Assembly: GCA_023229165.1 (NCBI GenBank)
Contig: JALNZQ010000126.1
Coordinates: 1-7,696 of the forward strand
Source: Methanothrix sp.
Lineage (GTDB): Archaea > Halobacteriota > Methanosarcinia > Methanotrichales > Methanotrichaceae
Direction of reading: 5' to 3'
Length of the DNA stretch: 7,696 nt
Positions 1 to 6,329 of the stretch are shown here, piece after piece (position 1 is the stretch's first letter; every line of letters begins with the position of its first letter). The notes beneath the pieces were generated by a model. That model was not told the DNA's origin, searched no databases, and saw nothing but the letters and a program-made list of their open reading frames with translations. Position numbers and translations under genes: made by a program.

Positions 1-40
1 TCTGACAATCCTCATGTTTCTCTGACAATCCTCATGTTTC
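1..40. repeat. two perfect tandem copies of a 20-bp unit at the window edge
   Basis: The unit TCTGACAATCCTCATGTTTC occurs at 1-20 and again at 21-40 with no mismatch and no spacer. The next ten bases (41-50, TTTAACAATA) match the first ten of the unit at seven positions, which could be a degenerate third copy or chance. On the minus strand the copy at 21-40 holds the last two codons and the TGA stop of the S-layer gene, so the duplication spans the gene end. The array may continue to the left, outside the window. Confidence 0.9.
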
Positions 41-3000
41 TTTAACAATATAGTACCTCAGAGAATCGGAATCCGCCGTCTTAAGATACATATCGCCAGC
101 CAAAGATACGTATTTATTCTTGCTCAACGTGATGGGATTGTCTTTGTTTTTCATCGAAATTTGACCGTAAGCAATATCGGAGATCACTAACTTCCCAAAG
201 GATGCGCCGCCCTTGACTGAGATCGGAGAATTGGAAATCTGCCAGACTCCGTCTACGGTGGCCAGGTTCTGATCAGCGCCCCTAAAAGCATTTTTAAAGT
301 GAACTGCGATGACGACCATATTTTTCAGATCTCCCCTATCTTCTTTGTAGATGTAGGTCTTATCTGCCATGGTAGCATTGTCCTGAGAAGGATGTATGAT
401 TGCAGAGTGCACAAGATCGCCATTCTTGGACAGCTCCAGGTAGACGTTATTGCCGTCAAGTGAAATGGACTTTATGGCAAGCTCATAGCCCTCTTCCAGC
501 TTCAACGGTGTGTCGGTTGTGAATGTCTTCTCTGTATCATCATCTGCGAGGATTTTCAATAGCTGCTCTTTGTCCAGAGCACTTTTGTCTGTGGACTTGT
601 CGAAAAGGTAGCCCTTCTCGGATTCGGATTCAAGGTCATTATAGCCGAGGCTATCAACTCCTCTTACATATTCTGCAAAGCATCTCTCTCCCAAAAATCC
701 AATAACTTTATAGGATCCCCACTCCTCAAATTCGAAGTTGGTTGTCATAGTTCCGGTGGTGTATGTAACACCATCGGGCTGTGCAAGCTTGCCATCGGTG
801 ATTGTCGTTCTCAGCGATTCTGTCTCGATGTCGTCATCGATATCATAGTAGAAACCGGCAAAATTGTCCGCAGTCCAGGCATATCTATCCGTTGCCACGG
901 TACCCCTTATTTCATATTTGTCCGGTTGTGTGATCTCCTTGTAGACATAATATCTGAGGCTATCGGCATCCGCCGTCTTGATTCCTATGCCGGGCATCAG
1001 GGAGACATGCTTGTTCTTGCTGAGGGTAACGTCGTTGTCCTCATTGTTCATGGTGATGCTGTCGGCAGTTATGGTCTGGATAGTCATCTTATCGTACTTG
1101 GTGCCATCAGACACATCCAAAGCCTCATCAGAGAGCTGCCACATTCCATCTACGGTTGCCAGGTCTTGATCTGCACCGCGGAAGGCGTTCTTGAGGTGAA
1201 CAGCGACGATGACCACATCCCTCGAATTGCCGACTTTTTTCCGGTAAATGAAGGTTCTATCGGCCATGGTTGCGCCATCCCTGGACGGAGAAATCTTCTT
1301 TGTCATTAGCTTGGCACCGTCCTTGGAGAGCGTGAGTGTGACAACGTTGCCGTCTATATCAACTGAATCGATAGACAGCATGTAGCCATCTTCCAGCGTG
1401 AGTGGCTTGCCGGTGGTGATGGTCATCTCAGTATCGTCATCCACCAGGATATTGAGAAGCTTATTGTCGGAAAGAACATTCTCGTCGCCGGATTCCTCGA
1501 AGAGCCTATCGTCATTGCGGCCGGCGATGTCAATGTATCCTGCAAAATATTTCTCGCCCATGAACCCTATGACATTGTAAGATCCCCAATCCTCGAAGGC
1601 GAAGTCACTCTTTTGGGCGGTGGTTTGATAGGTGAGCCCATACGGATAGCTTCCGCTTAGCTTGCCATCGCTCACTGTTGCAGTTAACAATTCGGTGCCA
1701 ACATCTTGATTTAGATCATAGTAGAACCCGGCGAAGTTCTGCGGATTCCATTCAAAGTCGCCGGTTGCTACCTGGCTGCGGATCTCTGAAGGATTAGCAG
1801 ATACAATCGAATAGGTGCTCTCCTCAACAGAAACCGGTTCTTTCTTGGCTACGGCTGAACTCTTTTTTATTGCAGAGGATATGGTTTCAACAATGCTATG
1901 GGGGATGGTCTCTTCATCACTCGCATCCACCTCATCACTTGCTTCCTCCTCGTCCCTCGATCCTGGTCCTTGCTCCCCTTTAATGCCTGTATCTACGGTC
2001 TCGGTTTGGATAGGTGGGTGGGATATTTCTTCAGTTGAAGTAGCGCTTGATACAGGTTCTCTTATGCCGGTCATAGTGGCACCAGTCTCCTCGGAAGGAT
2101 ATGTTGCAGTAGCATAGCCTTCAATCTTGGAAAACCCGCAGGGTGATTCTGAGTTTTGAGACCATGTAGCCGGATCCGAGTCTTCGACTGTATAGGTACC
2201 TGCCGGTATGACTTCGTTGGGATGGGCAATCCAGTAGCCTCTGGGCACTTCGCCCTGGTCAATTGCGCTCTCAGCCTCCCAGGGTCCATAAAGGGTGCCA
2301 TCACCATTTCGCAGGCTAACAGTCCCTCCAGGTGCACCTGTGCCGTAATTCCAGTGATAGGTGTCGATGTAGGTTATCATCTGTGGTTCGGTAGTGGTGA
2401 AAAACGGACTGCAGGTGGGATTGTTATCCACGGAGTCTAGGTTCCAGCTATCATAGATCACTTCGCTTTCTTTTGGTTCGGTGTCCAAAGTAGTAGGAAG
2501 GTATGTTTTCCATTTTGCCTTCTCAGCCTCAACATCGAAGGACTCGAGTGGAGAAAGGCCGGCGGCGGTGGCCGTCACCATCTGACCATCACTCACCAAT
2601 ATCTCTTCGCCGGTGACATTAGATGAGAATTTGACCGTTCCATTCAAAACTTTAAGAATTGAGGCATCGTTTGTTTGTTCGCAAACGAAGAGAGTATGCA
2701 TGACCCCAGCAGTTCCATATAACATTTCTATTCCGAGAACCAGAGGTGCGAACCGCTTTTCCCCTTCCTCAATGTAATTCAGGCCGCCGGTTGCCGTGAA
2801 GGCGACAAGAGATGCTAGCGCCTCATCAATCACCTTAAGCTTCTCTATTCTCAATTTTATGGCTTCTGCATCGACTTCATCAATGTGCAGCTTTGTTCCA
2901 AATTTGGTTTCTATTTTGAATTTATCCCCTTCATGAGACAATACCGCCCAGGATTCATCGGATGTTTCAATAACATCTCCGACTCGGAGTTGAAAGCCGT

Positions 3001-3646
3001 TTTTAGCAGGAATCTGTTTTCCGTCTCGAACAACATAAATAACTCCCAATACTTCGCTTATGTAGAACCCTGTCCTCGGTTTTAAGGACTTAGGATCAAA
3101 TGTCTCCGATGATCTCGGATCGACTGTATCATATCTATATTTGTAAGTAACATAGCCGTGCAGTCCGCTTATCATAACAAAGTTGGCATACAGTTCCAGC
3201 TCATCGCCTGGCAAACCTTCCGGCACCGTGTAATTAGCCTTGCTTTTTCCATGTGGATTTCTGGAATCTCCTTCCACTATCGTCCTGCCACCAGCTTTGA
3301 TCAATCCGCTGGTCGGGTTTTCATCAGGGGAGTTGAATGTCATAGAAAAGCTGATGTTGCTTCCAGGATTCATATAAGCCGGAGGCTGCGTCCATGTCAC
3401 GTCGCTGCTGTATGTGCCGGAGCCTTCCTTGAAACACTCTGCCGAATATTTCTGACTACCATGCCCTTCGCCATTGGCCACGGTAACTGTCCTGCCGGTA
3501 TAGCAGGGAGGGAGGTCTATTTCTTTGTCCTTGGTAATAACCGGGTCTCCTTGAAGGTACCATCCTTCTCCATTATCCTGTGACCAAGCTATGCCAGACA
3601 AAACGAATAAGGCAAGAAATAGGATCAAATTTAGTCTCTTAATCAT
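32..3646 (-). CDS. secreted S-layer-type protein: FecR-like region plus two S-layer duplication domains
   Basis: A 1204-residue exported protein, probably part of or attached to the cell-surface S-layer. Residues 1-22 form a signal peptide: MIKR, a hydrophobic core, then AWS before QDN. Residues 23-190 are an unrecognised beta-rich region. Residues about 194-365 resemble a FecR-type domain (GVIYVVRDGKQIPAKNG, then LRVGDVIETSDES). Residues about 410-515 hold a module with YHWNYGTGAPGGTVSL, YGPWEAE and PAGTYTVEDSDPATWSQN, a pattern I recall from other archaeal and bacterial surface proteins. An acidic Ser/Thr/Glu-rich linker spans about 520-620. Two homologous domains follow (621-903 and 912-1203). 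Both carry NFAGFYYD, WGSY.VIGF.GE, DDDTE, AFRGADQ.LATVDG.WQ, LSKNK.VSL and DSLRYY, as in the Methanosarcina S-layer duplication family. Unlike the classical Methanosarcina protein it ends right after the second domain, with no C-terminal membrane helix, so it may not be membrane-anchored. The ATG at 3646 is chosen because the signal peptide follows directly; it has no clear Shine-Dalgarno. Confidence 0.88.
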   Translation of the reverse strand: MIKRLNLILFLALFVLSGIAWSQDNGEGWYLQGDPVITKDKEIDLPPCYTGRTVTVANGEGHGSQKYSAECFKEGSGTYSSDVTWTQPPAYMNPGSNISFSMTFNSPDENPTSGLIKAGGRTIVEGDSRNPHGKSKANYTVPEGLPGDELELYANFVMISGLHGYVTYKYRYDTVDPRSSETFDPKSLKPRTGFYISEVLGVIYVVRDGKQIPAKNGFQLRVGDVIETSDESWAVLSHEGDKFKIETKFGTKLHIDEVDAEAIKLRIEKLKVIDEALASLVAFTATGGLNYIEEGEKRFAPLVLGIEMLYGTAGVMHTLFVCEQTNDASILKVLNGTVKFSSNVTGEEILVSDGQMVTATAAGLSPLESFDVEAEKAKWKTYLPTTLDTEPKESEVIYDSWNLDSVDNNPTCSPFFTTTEPQMITYIDTYHWNYGTGAPGGTVSLRNGDGTLYGPWEAESAIDQGEVPRGYWIAHPNEVIPAGTYTVEDSDPATWSQNSESPCGFSKIEGYATATYPSEETGATMTGIREPVSSATSTEEISHPPIQTETVDTGIKGEQGPGSRDEEEASDEVDASDEETIPHSIVETISSAIKKSSAVAKKEPVSVEESTYSIVSANPSEIRSQVATGDFEWNPQNFAGFYYDLNQDVGTELLTATVSDGKLSGSYPYGLTYQTTAQKSDFAFEDWGSYNVIGFMGEKYFAGYIDIAGRNDDRLFEESGDENVLSDNKLLNILVDDDTEMTITTGKPLTLEDGYMLSIDSVDIDGNVVTLTLSKDGAKLMTKKISPSRDGATMADRTFIYRKKVGNSRDVVIVAVHLKNAFRGADQDLATVDGMWQLSDEALDVSDGTKYDKMTIQTITADSITMNNEDNDVTLSKNKHVSLMPGIGIKTADADSLRYYVYKEITQPDKYEIRGTVATDRYAWTADNFAGFYYDIDDDIETESLRTTITDGKLAQPDGVTYTTGTMTTNFEFEEWGSYKVIGFLGERCFAEYVRGVDSLGYNDLESESEKGYLFDKSTDKSALDKEQLLKILADDDTEKTFTTDTPLKLEEGYELAIKSISLDGNNVYLELSKNGDLVHSAIIHPSQDNATMADKTYIYKEDRGDLKNMVVIAVHFKNAFRGADQNLATVDGVWQISNSPISVKGGASFGKLVISDIAYGQISMKNKDNPITLSKNKYVSLAGDMYLKTADSDSLRYYIVKET

Positions 3647-3668
3647 AGACAGTCATTTGGATCGAAAG

Positions 3669-3680
3669 TATATAATTATA
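3669..3680 (-). promoter_or_regulatory. TATA box for the S-layer gene, implying a leaderless transcript
   Basis: Read on the minus strand this is TATAATTATATA. The ATTATATA part is centred 26-27 bases upstream of the ATG at 3646, the usual archaeal distance from TATA box to transcription start. The mRNA would therefore start at or next to the start codon. This agrees with the lack of a purine-rich ribosome site between 3647 and 3668. The assignment is from sequence pattern only. Confidence 0.55.
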
Positions 3681-3733
3681 GCTAAAGCTTCCTCTGGAAA
3701 AGACTGAATTATGCATGCCGTTATTGTATGTTG

Positions 3734-4306
3734 TTAAGGCGCAATGGCTTTGGAATTATTTAATGCTGAGAGGGCATTGTTCTTACCGGCCAATGCATTT
3801 GCATTATTCGGCTCACGATTGAGCAAAGCCTCGTATGCATCCAGTGATGCCTGGTATCTGCCCAAGAAGTACAGGGAATTTCCCAGATTGAGCCAACCCT
3901 TCGATAGAGTAGGATCGATATTGACTGCGTTGGCATATGATTTTGCAGCTTGCTCATACGAACCGGTTAGGTAGAAGACATTTGCTTCATCCTGCAAACT
4001 AGAGGCATTTTCGCTAACTGTACTTGAGCTAGAAGTGGGCGCGTTATTTGCAGATGTATCTGAGATCTCTCCTGCATAAGGTGGGTAATAAACGCCATGT
4101 TGCGCGTAATAACATTGGCAATCACCATAGAGAAAATTGTATATATCCGCATACCATACGCGCTGCTGCCATTCTGACCTTGAAGTGTGACAATCTGATC
4201 CATAACAATCCTCAATCCCCTGTGCTGTAATCCAAGACAGCGTCAAGAAGATCACAACCAGGGCAATGATGATTATTAGGGGCAACCTGTGATGTGCTAC
4301 AACCAT
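3734..4306 (-). CDS. membrane-anchored protein with Cys motifs and two TPR repeats
   Basis: A 190-residue protein of unknown specific function, probably a scaffold or assembly factor outside the membrane. A single hydrophobic segment (about residues 8-29, with IIIIALVVIFLTLSWI) is a signal anchor or uncleaved signal peptide. Residues 30-80 are rich in Tyr and Cys (C34, C39, C63, C65 in DCYGSDC and GDCQC), which could form disulfides or bind metal. A low-complexity Ser/Thr/Asn linker spans about 82-102. Two tetratricopeptide repeats follow: about 108-138 (GSYEQAAKSYANAVNIDP) and 139-172 (LGNSLYFLGRYQASLDAYEA, then NREPNNANAL). The ATG at 4306 is preferred over an in-frame ATG at 4324 because GGAGGG lies six bases before it. 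It is in the same orientation as the S-layer gene 87 bases downstream, but that gene has its own TATA box, so cotranscription is unproven. Confidence 0.8.
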   Translation of the reverse strand: MVVAHHRLPLIIIIALVVIFLTLSWITAQGIEDCYGSDCHTSRSEWQQRVWYADIYNFLYGDCQCYYAQHGVYYPPYAGEISDTSANNAPTSSSSTVSENASSLQDEANVFYLTGSYEQAAKSYANAVNIDPTLSKGWLNLGNSLYFLGRYQASLDAYEALLNREPNNANALAGKNNALSALNNSKAIAP

Positions 4307-4312
4307 ATCTAA

Positions 4313-4318
4313 CCCTCC
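4313..4318 (-). promoter_or_regulatory. Shine-Dalgarno that fixes the start of the TPR gene
   Basis: GGAGGG on the minus strand, then six bases, then the ATG at 4306. It lies inside the longer reading frame that begins at 4324, so it argues for the shorter 190-residue product. Confidence 0.7.
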
Positions 4319-4340
4319 CTGCATAAATCCTCAAATCCAA

Positions 4341-4481
4341 ATGATACAATTGACACACCGATACAATATATTGATTGTGGTAGATATAGATCGCCAAAAT
4401 CTTCGTTTCACTAATGCCAGAGATGAAGGCCATGTTCCTATGATCGTGGAACTGCAGCGCAGGGGTCAGATTATCTCGTAA
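4341..4481 (+). other. 46-codon ORF, possibly a gene remnant
   Basis: The frame opens with ATG at 4341 and ends with TAA at 4479-4481, overlapping the 3' end of the DsrE gene on the other strand by 11 bases. The predicted peptide has protein-like composition (ILIVVDIDRQNLRF, then GHVPMIVELQRRGQIIS) but I do not recognise it. There is no Shine-Dalgarno, and the ATG lies in the inferred transcription start region of the minus-strand TPR gene. It could be the decayed end of a former gene or an accidental open frame. Low confidence that it is expressed. Confidence 0.2.
4364..4373 (-). promoter_or_regulatory. TATA box for the TPR gene
   Basis: The palindromic CAATATATTG is the only strong TATA-like element upstream of the TPR gene. 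A transcription start about 26 bases downstream would fall near 4342 and give a leader of about 36 bases, which would include the GGAGGG ribosome site. Because the motif is symmetric it could also work toward the plus strand. Confidence 0.45.
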
Positions 4482-4839
4482 GTGCAATCACCCTATCGCT
4501 CTCCTCCAGCATCTCTGCCAGGCGGTAGAGGCTGGTGATCTTGATCCCATCTACGTAGTCCTCGCTTTTTCCGCCCTCGGGCGCATAGCCGCGCGCCGTA
4601 GCGCACCTGGGACAGGCCTCCACCTTTACCCCCAGCCGGGCCAGCTCGGCAAAGAACTCTCCGGCATTGGCAAAAAAGACGGGATTCTGACCGGCTTTGG
4701 GGATATGGACCGCATCCAGGTAGAGAAAGATATTTACCCTGTGCGCTTTTGCGCTCGCCGCTCTGGCAATCTTGCAGGCCATCTCTGCATACTGAGAGAT
4801 GTAGGGCCCGTCCGTGAGGATGATGGTAAGGGTACCCAT
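4471..4839 (-). CDS. DsrE/TusD-family sulfur-relay-type protein
   Basis: A 122-residue cytoplasmic protein of the DsrE fold, whose members carry or relay sulfane sulfur on a conserved cysteine (as in DsrEFH and TusBCD) or act in thiol and redox metabolism. The sequence shows the family plan: a first strand TLTIILTDGPY, a helix with AEMACKIARAA, a strand VNIFLYLDAV, a helix EFFAELARLGV, then the signature CPRCATARG with C76 and C79, and a C-terminal ITSLYRLAEML and DRVIAL. Length is typical. Start: a GTG at 4866 opens the frame, but the ATG at 4839 is preferred because GAGGA sits eight bases before it and the family core begins at once. It is the last gene of the minus-strand cluster, 76 bases after the HTH/[4Fe-4S] gene. 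The exact substrate is not deducible. Confidence 0.82.
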   Translation of the reverse strand: MGTLTIILTDGPYISQYAEMACKIARAASAKAHRVNIFLYLDAVHIPKAGQNPVFFANAGEFFAELARLGVKVEACPRCATARGYAPEGGKSEDYVDGIKITSLYRLAEMLEESDRVIALTR

Positions 4840-4910
4840 CAGCGTGTCCTCATACATTTCACGCACCTGATGCCGCTACTAACATTACTATCGCTGCCAC
4901 TATCATCCAT
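4839..4910 (-). CDS. possible 23-codon CxxC ORF coupled to the DsrE gene
   Basis: This short frame lies in the 76-base gap between the HTH/[4Fe-4S] gene and the DsrE gene. It starts with ATG at 4910, five bases after the upstream stop. It encodes a Ser/Asp-rich N-terminus followed by RCVKCMRTR, which contains a CxxC. Its TGA overlaps the DsrE ATG as TGATG, the arrangement used for translational coupling. A weak GTGAG precedes the start. It may be a leader peptide that controls DsrE translation, or chance; no homology is claimed. Confidence 0.25.
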   Translation of the reverse strand: MDDSGSDSNVSSGIRCVKCMRTR

Positions 4911-4915
4911 ATCGC

Positions 4916-5713
4916 TCACAGGTACTCTCGCAGGGCTTGCAGAGTCTCCAGGCTTGTGGCGAACCTAGGCTCTTGCAGCGGCGTGCACTTCTCTAAAGCT
5001 GCTTCCCCCGCAACCATCCTGATGGCAAAGGCATAGCAGCTCTGCTCACCACAGATCTTGCAGTCGGTCTTGGGCAGATATTTGTAGATCTCAGCGTGAT
5101 CCACTTTGACCTTCTCCCTTGCCACGGGCGTAACGCCGCTAGCGATGGCTTTATTGATGGTCTCCTTCAGGCCCTCTAATACATCTCTGGCCTCAGCCTC
5201 GCTGCTGATCATGGTCATGGTCACGTTGCCGGTAGAGTAGAGGGTGATAAGGACATTGCCCTTCTGGATGATGAGGGCACCGATCCTCTCCGAGTATCTG
5301 GCCCGCGGAAATAAGGGCTCCAAGAGCTTCAGGGCGCCGCCGAGTTGCGGCTGCAGCCTGGCGATGATGCGAAACTTGGTGGCATCGGCAATGCAGGGGA
5401 GAAGCTGTCGGACCTGTGTGATCTGCAGGAGCGATGTACCGGAAAGGTCCTTCCTGGCCTGCACTGGCTTTTCGGCCTTGCTCTCCATGAAATTCTTGCC
5501 GAATTCGGTCAGAACGATTCGATCCTCCTTGATATCGGCAAGTCCGGCCTGCTGCAGCATCTGCAGGTGATAGTCGAGCATGCTGGCTCCTGCCACCTGT
5601 TCAACCTCAATTCTAGTTCTCTCTTTCTCAACCAGCATGGCCATGATCTTCCTTCTCGTGGCGTTGGCCATGGCATTGCTCACGAGCTTAACGTCTGCCT
5701 GTCCTCCAACCAT
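4916..5713 (-). CDS. ArsR-type HTH protein fused to a C-terminal [4Fe-4S] domain
   Basis: A 265-residue predicted regulator. Residues about 7-75 are a winged helix-turn-helix of the ArsR type (SNAMANATRRKIMAMLVEKERTR, a recognition segment SMLDYHLQMLQQAGL, then a wing IKEDRIVLTEFGKNF). A second region, about 100-200, contains LFPRARYSERIGALII, NVLITLYSTGNVTMTMISS and EEINKA-like helices. It is probably an alpha/beta domain also found in archaeal Fe-S proteins, but I cannot name it with certainty. The C-terminus has the CdhE/AcsC-type [4Fe-4S] motif CKICGEQSC, then AFAIRMVAGE and a fourth Cys (C218, C221, C226, C243). An Fe-S sensor controlling DNA binding is an inference. The ATG at 5713 is preferred over the GTG at 5722 because GGGGTG lies six bases before it. 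It follows the ArsR gene by 30 bases, consistent with an operon. Confidence 0.8.
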   Translation of the reverse strand: MVGGQADVKLVSNAMANATRRKIMAMLVEKERTRIEVEQVAGASMLDYHLQMLQQAGLADIKEDRIVLTEFGKNFMESKAEKPVQARKDLSGTSLLQITQVRQLLPCIADATKFRIIARLQPQLGGALKLLEPLFPRARYSERIGALIIQKGNVLITLYSTGNVTMTMISSEAEARDVLEGLKETINKAIASGVTPVAREKVKVDHAEIYKYLPKTDCKICGEQSCYAFAIRMVAGEAALEKCTPLQEPRFATSLETLQALREYL

Positions 5714-5743
5714 ATCATCCACCCCATTGGCAAATCAATAAAA

Positions 5744-6211
5744 TCATTTTCGCTTAAGCTGTCCGGCTAAGTTGAGCATATCAGCAACTATTCCATCCGA
5801 GATCCTGTAGCGGCACCATTTTCCTTCCTTTCTCTCTTTTACGAGGCCTGCGTCTTCGAGTATGGAGAGATTATGGGATACAGAGGACTGCGGTCTTTTT
5901 AAAGCCAGCATTATCTCACCAATGCAAAGCTCTCCTCCGCTCAAAAGTTTGAGAATCTTGAGACGGGTCGCATCGGCTACAGCCTTAAAGACCTTCATCT
6001 CGGCAGTCAAATCCTCTTCGTCTATCTTTTTTGCCTGAGAGCATACCTGGAGACATCGCTCTTTTGCGATTCTTCTATCTCCATAAAACCGGGCAAGAGT
6101 ATTTTCCGCTTCGCAGCAAGCGCTATTTTCGCAGCAGGATTCGCTCTCACCTCCAGGCAGAGGATGGGGCAATCTCTTGCTTGAGATCATTGGGAGTTTC
6201 TTGTCAAGCAT
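5744..6211 (-). CDS. Cys-rich ArsR/SmtB/CadC-family metal- or thiol-responsive repressor
   Basis: A 155-residue winged-helix repressor. The core (residues about 70-150) is typical of the family: FKAVADATRLKILKLLSGGELCIGEI, then a recognition helix RPQSSVSHNLSILEDAGLV and a wing KERKEGKWCRYRIS. The unusual part is the first 65 residues, with CC (26-27), CC (32-33) and CxxxC (C53, C57). C53 and C57 together with C96 in ELC resemble the N-terminal plus alpha-3 thiolate site of CadC, so soft metal, arsenic or sulfide/redox sensing is plausible. The second Cys of the classical ELCVC is Gly here. The ATG at 6211 (AGG eight bases upstream) is preferred over the GTG at 6217. It is the first gene of the minus-strand cluster and is divergent from the SnoaL-like gene. 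Autoregulation through the palindrome at 6235-6248 is inferred. Confidence 0.85.
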   Translation of the reverse strand: MLDKKLPMISSKRLPHPLPGGESESCCENSACCEAENTLARFYGDRRIAKERCLQVCSQAKKIDEEDLTAEMKVFKAVADATRLKILKLLSGGELCIGEIMLALKRPQSSVSHNLSILEDAGLVKERKEGKWCRYRISDGIVADMLNLAGQLKRK

Positions 6212-6234
6212 CAACACAGCCTACCAATGTGATT

Positions 6235-6248
6235 TATTACTAGTAATA
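6235..6248. promoter_or_regulatory. 14-bp palindrome, candidate ArsR operator
   Basis: TATTACTAGTAATA is a perfect inverted repeat. It lies between the TATA box at 6260-6268 and the inferred minus-strand transcription start near 6237, and 23 bases before the ArsR ATG. A dimeric winged-helix repressor bound here would block RNA polymerase. ArsR-family operators are usually short AT-rich inverted repeats like this one. The assignment is by position and symmetry. Confidence 0.55.
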
Positions 6249-6259
6249 TCAATCTATTC

Positions 6260-6268
6260 ATATATAAG
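6260..6268. promoter_or_regulatory. shared TATA element of the divergent ArsR and SnoaL-like promoters
   Basis: ATATATAAG on the plus strand (CTTATATAT on the minus strand) is the only strong TATA element in the 118-base divergent gap. On the minus side a start about 26 bases away falls near 6237, giving a leader of about 26 bases for the repressor gene. On the plus side a start near 6290 would give a leader of about 40 bases before the ATG at 6330. A second AT-rich stretch at 6311-6326 might serve the plus-strand gene alone. Confidence 0.5.
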
Positions 6269-6329
6269 GATTTCTGGATTCGATTTTTCTTCTATTTGAA
6301 AAAAGAGTGGAAAAATTAAAATAATACAG

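Noticed and set aside
1..40. CRISPR repeats
   Set aside because: The two 20-bp units are directly adjacent with no spacer and one lies inside a coding sequence.
926..1309. Plus-strand 127-codon open frame within the S-layer gene
   Set aside because: It lies opposite the conserved S-layer duplication domains, which are clearly coding on the minus strand; other plus-strand frames across 500-3600 are rejected for the same reason.
4840..4866. GTG start at 4866 for the DsrE-family gene
   Set aside because: The extra nine residues are not part of the fold, and GAGGA sits at ideal spacing before the ATG at 4839.
5345..5770. Plus-strand 141-codon open frame
   Set aside because: It is antisense to the HTH/[4Fe-4S] gene, whose motifs are unambiguous.
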